This document shows positions 63,065 through 64,000 of a DNA stretch of 64,000 nucleotides, one piece after another. The stretch covers positions 62,001 through 126,000 of the forward strand of contig NZ_BDBM01000022.1 in assembly GCF_001612985.1 (NCBI RefSeq), in the 5' to 3' direction. The DNA comes from Nocardia gamkensis NBRC 108242. Its GTDB lineage: Bacteria; Actinomycetota; Actinomycetes; Mycobacteriales; Mycobacteriaceae. Each line of letters starts with the position of its first letter. The first letter of the stretch is position 1. Below the pieces are notes generated by a model, which did no database searches, was not told the DNA's origin, and saw nothing but the letters and a program-made list of their open reading frames with translations. A program made the translations under genes and the position numbers.

Positions 63065-64000
63065 TCATCGCGGCGTCGTCGGTTGCGTTTCCGGCCGCGC
63101 GGCCGCGGGTTTCGCTTTCGCGCGCGACCGTCCCGGCGCCCACACACCGATCGGTATCGCGGCGATGAGGGTGAGAATGCCCAGCGCCAGCGTGGATTGC
63201 TGGGCGCCGTAGACGAAGGCGGACTCGGCGAACTCGGCGAGGGGCGCGGCTTGCGGGCCAACCCGTTCGGTGACCTGGAGCGCCGCGGCCAGTGAGTCGC
63301 CGACCGGTTCGCGAATCTGTTCGGGCACCTGCGGCAAGGCGGGCGCGATGCGGCTGCTGTACCCGGCGGCCAGGATGCTGCCCGCGATGGCGATGCCTAC
63401 CGCCGCGCCCACTTCGCGTGCCGCGTCGTTCACCGCGGCGGCGACGCTGTGTTTCTCCACCGGGGTGCCCGCGATGATCGCGGCCGTCGCGGGTGCGGTG
63501 CACAGTCCGGTACCGCTGCTCATGATCAGGAACGGCCAGAGCAGATCGACGTAGGTGCTGTCGACGTCGAGGCCGGAGAGCGCGATGAGCGCGATCCCGA
63601 TGATCACCAGCCCGCCGGCCATCGGTAGCCGCAGTCCGGTCCGCTCGGCCAGCCGGGGCGCCACCGCGGAGATCGCCACCATCGGCACGACCATCGGCGC
63701 CATCGCCAGCGCCGACATCAGGGGCCCGTACCCGTGGATCAGCTGAAGGAACTGGACCATCAGCAGGAAGGTCCCGAAGCACACGAGGAATTGGAGGGTC
63801 ACCGCCGCGGTCCCGGAACCGAAGCCTCGATGGGTGAACAGGCGCACATCCAGCAGCGGGTGTGCCACCCGTGTCTCCACCACCACGAACGCCACCGCCG
63901 CCAGCACCGCGACGACTGCGGTGCTGATCACCAGCGGATCCAGCCAGCCGCGCTCGGGCGCCGCGATCGCGGCCACCACCAGCGATCCGACGGCCGTGGC
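63065..64000 (-). CDS. MFS drug exporter, DHA2/EmrB-QacA type (5' end beyond window)
   Basis: The visible ~311 residues run off the right edge in an open frame, so the N-terminal half is missing. About eight hydrophobic segments remain, with a long final loop and tail (PGRSRAKAKPAAARPETQP). Blocks like GFGSGTAAVTLQFLVCFGTFLLMVQFLQ and SGTGLCTAPATAAIIAGTP, with VEKHSVAAAVNDAAREVGAAVGIAIAGSIL (motif C-like), fit 14-helix proton-driven exporters. The substrate is unknown. Confidence 0.87.
   Translation of the reverse strand, partial: ATAVGSLVVAAIAAPERGWLDPLVISTAVVAVLAAVAFVVVETRVAHPLLDVRLFTHRGFGSGTAAVTLQFLVCFGTFLLMVQFLQLIHGYGPLMSALAMAPMVVPMVAISAVAPRLAERTGLRLPMAGGLVIIGIALIALSGLDVDSTYVDLLWPFLIMSSGTGLCTAPATAAIIAGTPVEKHSVAAAVNDAAREVGAAVGIAIAGSILAAGYSSRIAPALPQVPEQIREPVGDSLAAALQVTERVGPQAAPLAEFAESAFVYGAQQSTLALGILTLIAAIPIGVWAPGRSRAKAKPAAARPETQPTTPR

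Overview
The window is very GC-rich, densely packed DNA from an actinomycete of the order Mycobacteriales, most likely a Nocardia or close relative. The evidence is the complete Pup-proteasome system (mpa, dop, pup, prcB, prcA, pafA), several F420-type enzymes, a DprE2-like reductase, an MTB12-type lipoprotein and cobalamin genes. As I remember the Mycobacterium tuberculosis map, the backbone hisE-hisG / RecB-like nuclease / trmI / lipoprotein / mpa / dop-pup-prcBA / pafA / pafBC / tatAC / helY / DUF4333 / 5'-3' exonuclease / M24 peptidase / PPOX F420 enzyme / SDR / cobL matches the Rv2074-Rv2122 block. No rRNA, tRNA, CRISPR array or insertion sequence was seen.

Layout. 1-5.4 kb: the end of a proline-rich exported or receptor-like protein, a HAD phosphatase, then a tight three-gene cassette (HxD iron/2-oxoglutarate oxygenase, SAM methyltransferase, carnitine-type acyltransferase) closed by a strong hairpin. 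5.5-6.7 kb: hisE-hisG and a perfect hairpin. 6.8-8.6 kb: a broken XRE/TPR regulator and a flavin-reductase-like protein. 8.6-12.9 kb: RecB-like Fe-S nuclease, trmI, a lipoprotein with an iron-box-like site, and mpa. 13-32.2 kb: about 19 kb of mixed genes separating mpa from dop. These include a SigG-type sigma factor and a SnoaL protein, a glycosyltransferase remnant, an OatA-like acyltransferase, a KhtTU-type K+/H+ antiporter, an exported cyclophilin, a pyrimidine-catabolism-like operon, two Ddn-like proteins, two Nudix proteins, an L,D-transpeptidase, an AraC regulator and a DUF418 protein.

32.3-45.4 kb: dop, a 0.7-kb gap holding a coding remnant and a palindromic repeat, pup-prcB-prcA, pafA, a thiamine-binding protein, the WYL regulators pafB-pafC, a ketopantoate reductase, tatA-tatC and helY. 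45.6-50.1 kb: a tryptophan/glutamine-repeat DUF4333 protein, the second, inverted copy of the palindromic repeat, a 5'-3' exonuclease, an M24 peptidase, a PPOX F420 protein and an SDR. 50.1-58.8 kb: cobalamin genes cobL, cobK, cobIJ, cobH and cobG. They are interspersed with an exported glycine-rich protein, a PadR regulator with an obvious operator, a coiled-coil protein and an Lrp/ddaH divergent pair. 58.8-64 kb: an exported alpha/beta hydrolase, several poorly known proteins, two methyltransferase or MetE-like genes, a SnoaL protein and the 3' part of an MFS drug exporter running off the end.

How the genes work together. Mpa, PrcAB, Pup, Dop and PafA form the pupylation-proteasome pathway, and PafBC is the DNA-damage regulator usually found beside them. 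The nitrilase, dihydropyrimidinase and aminotransferase together can convert a dihydropyrimidine to a semialdehyde, with an F420-type oxidoreductase in the same operon. The cob genes carry out corrin ring contraction and methylation. The most novel-looking unit is the oxygenase/methyltransferase/carnitine-acyltransferase cassette at 1.8-5.4 kb.
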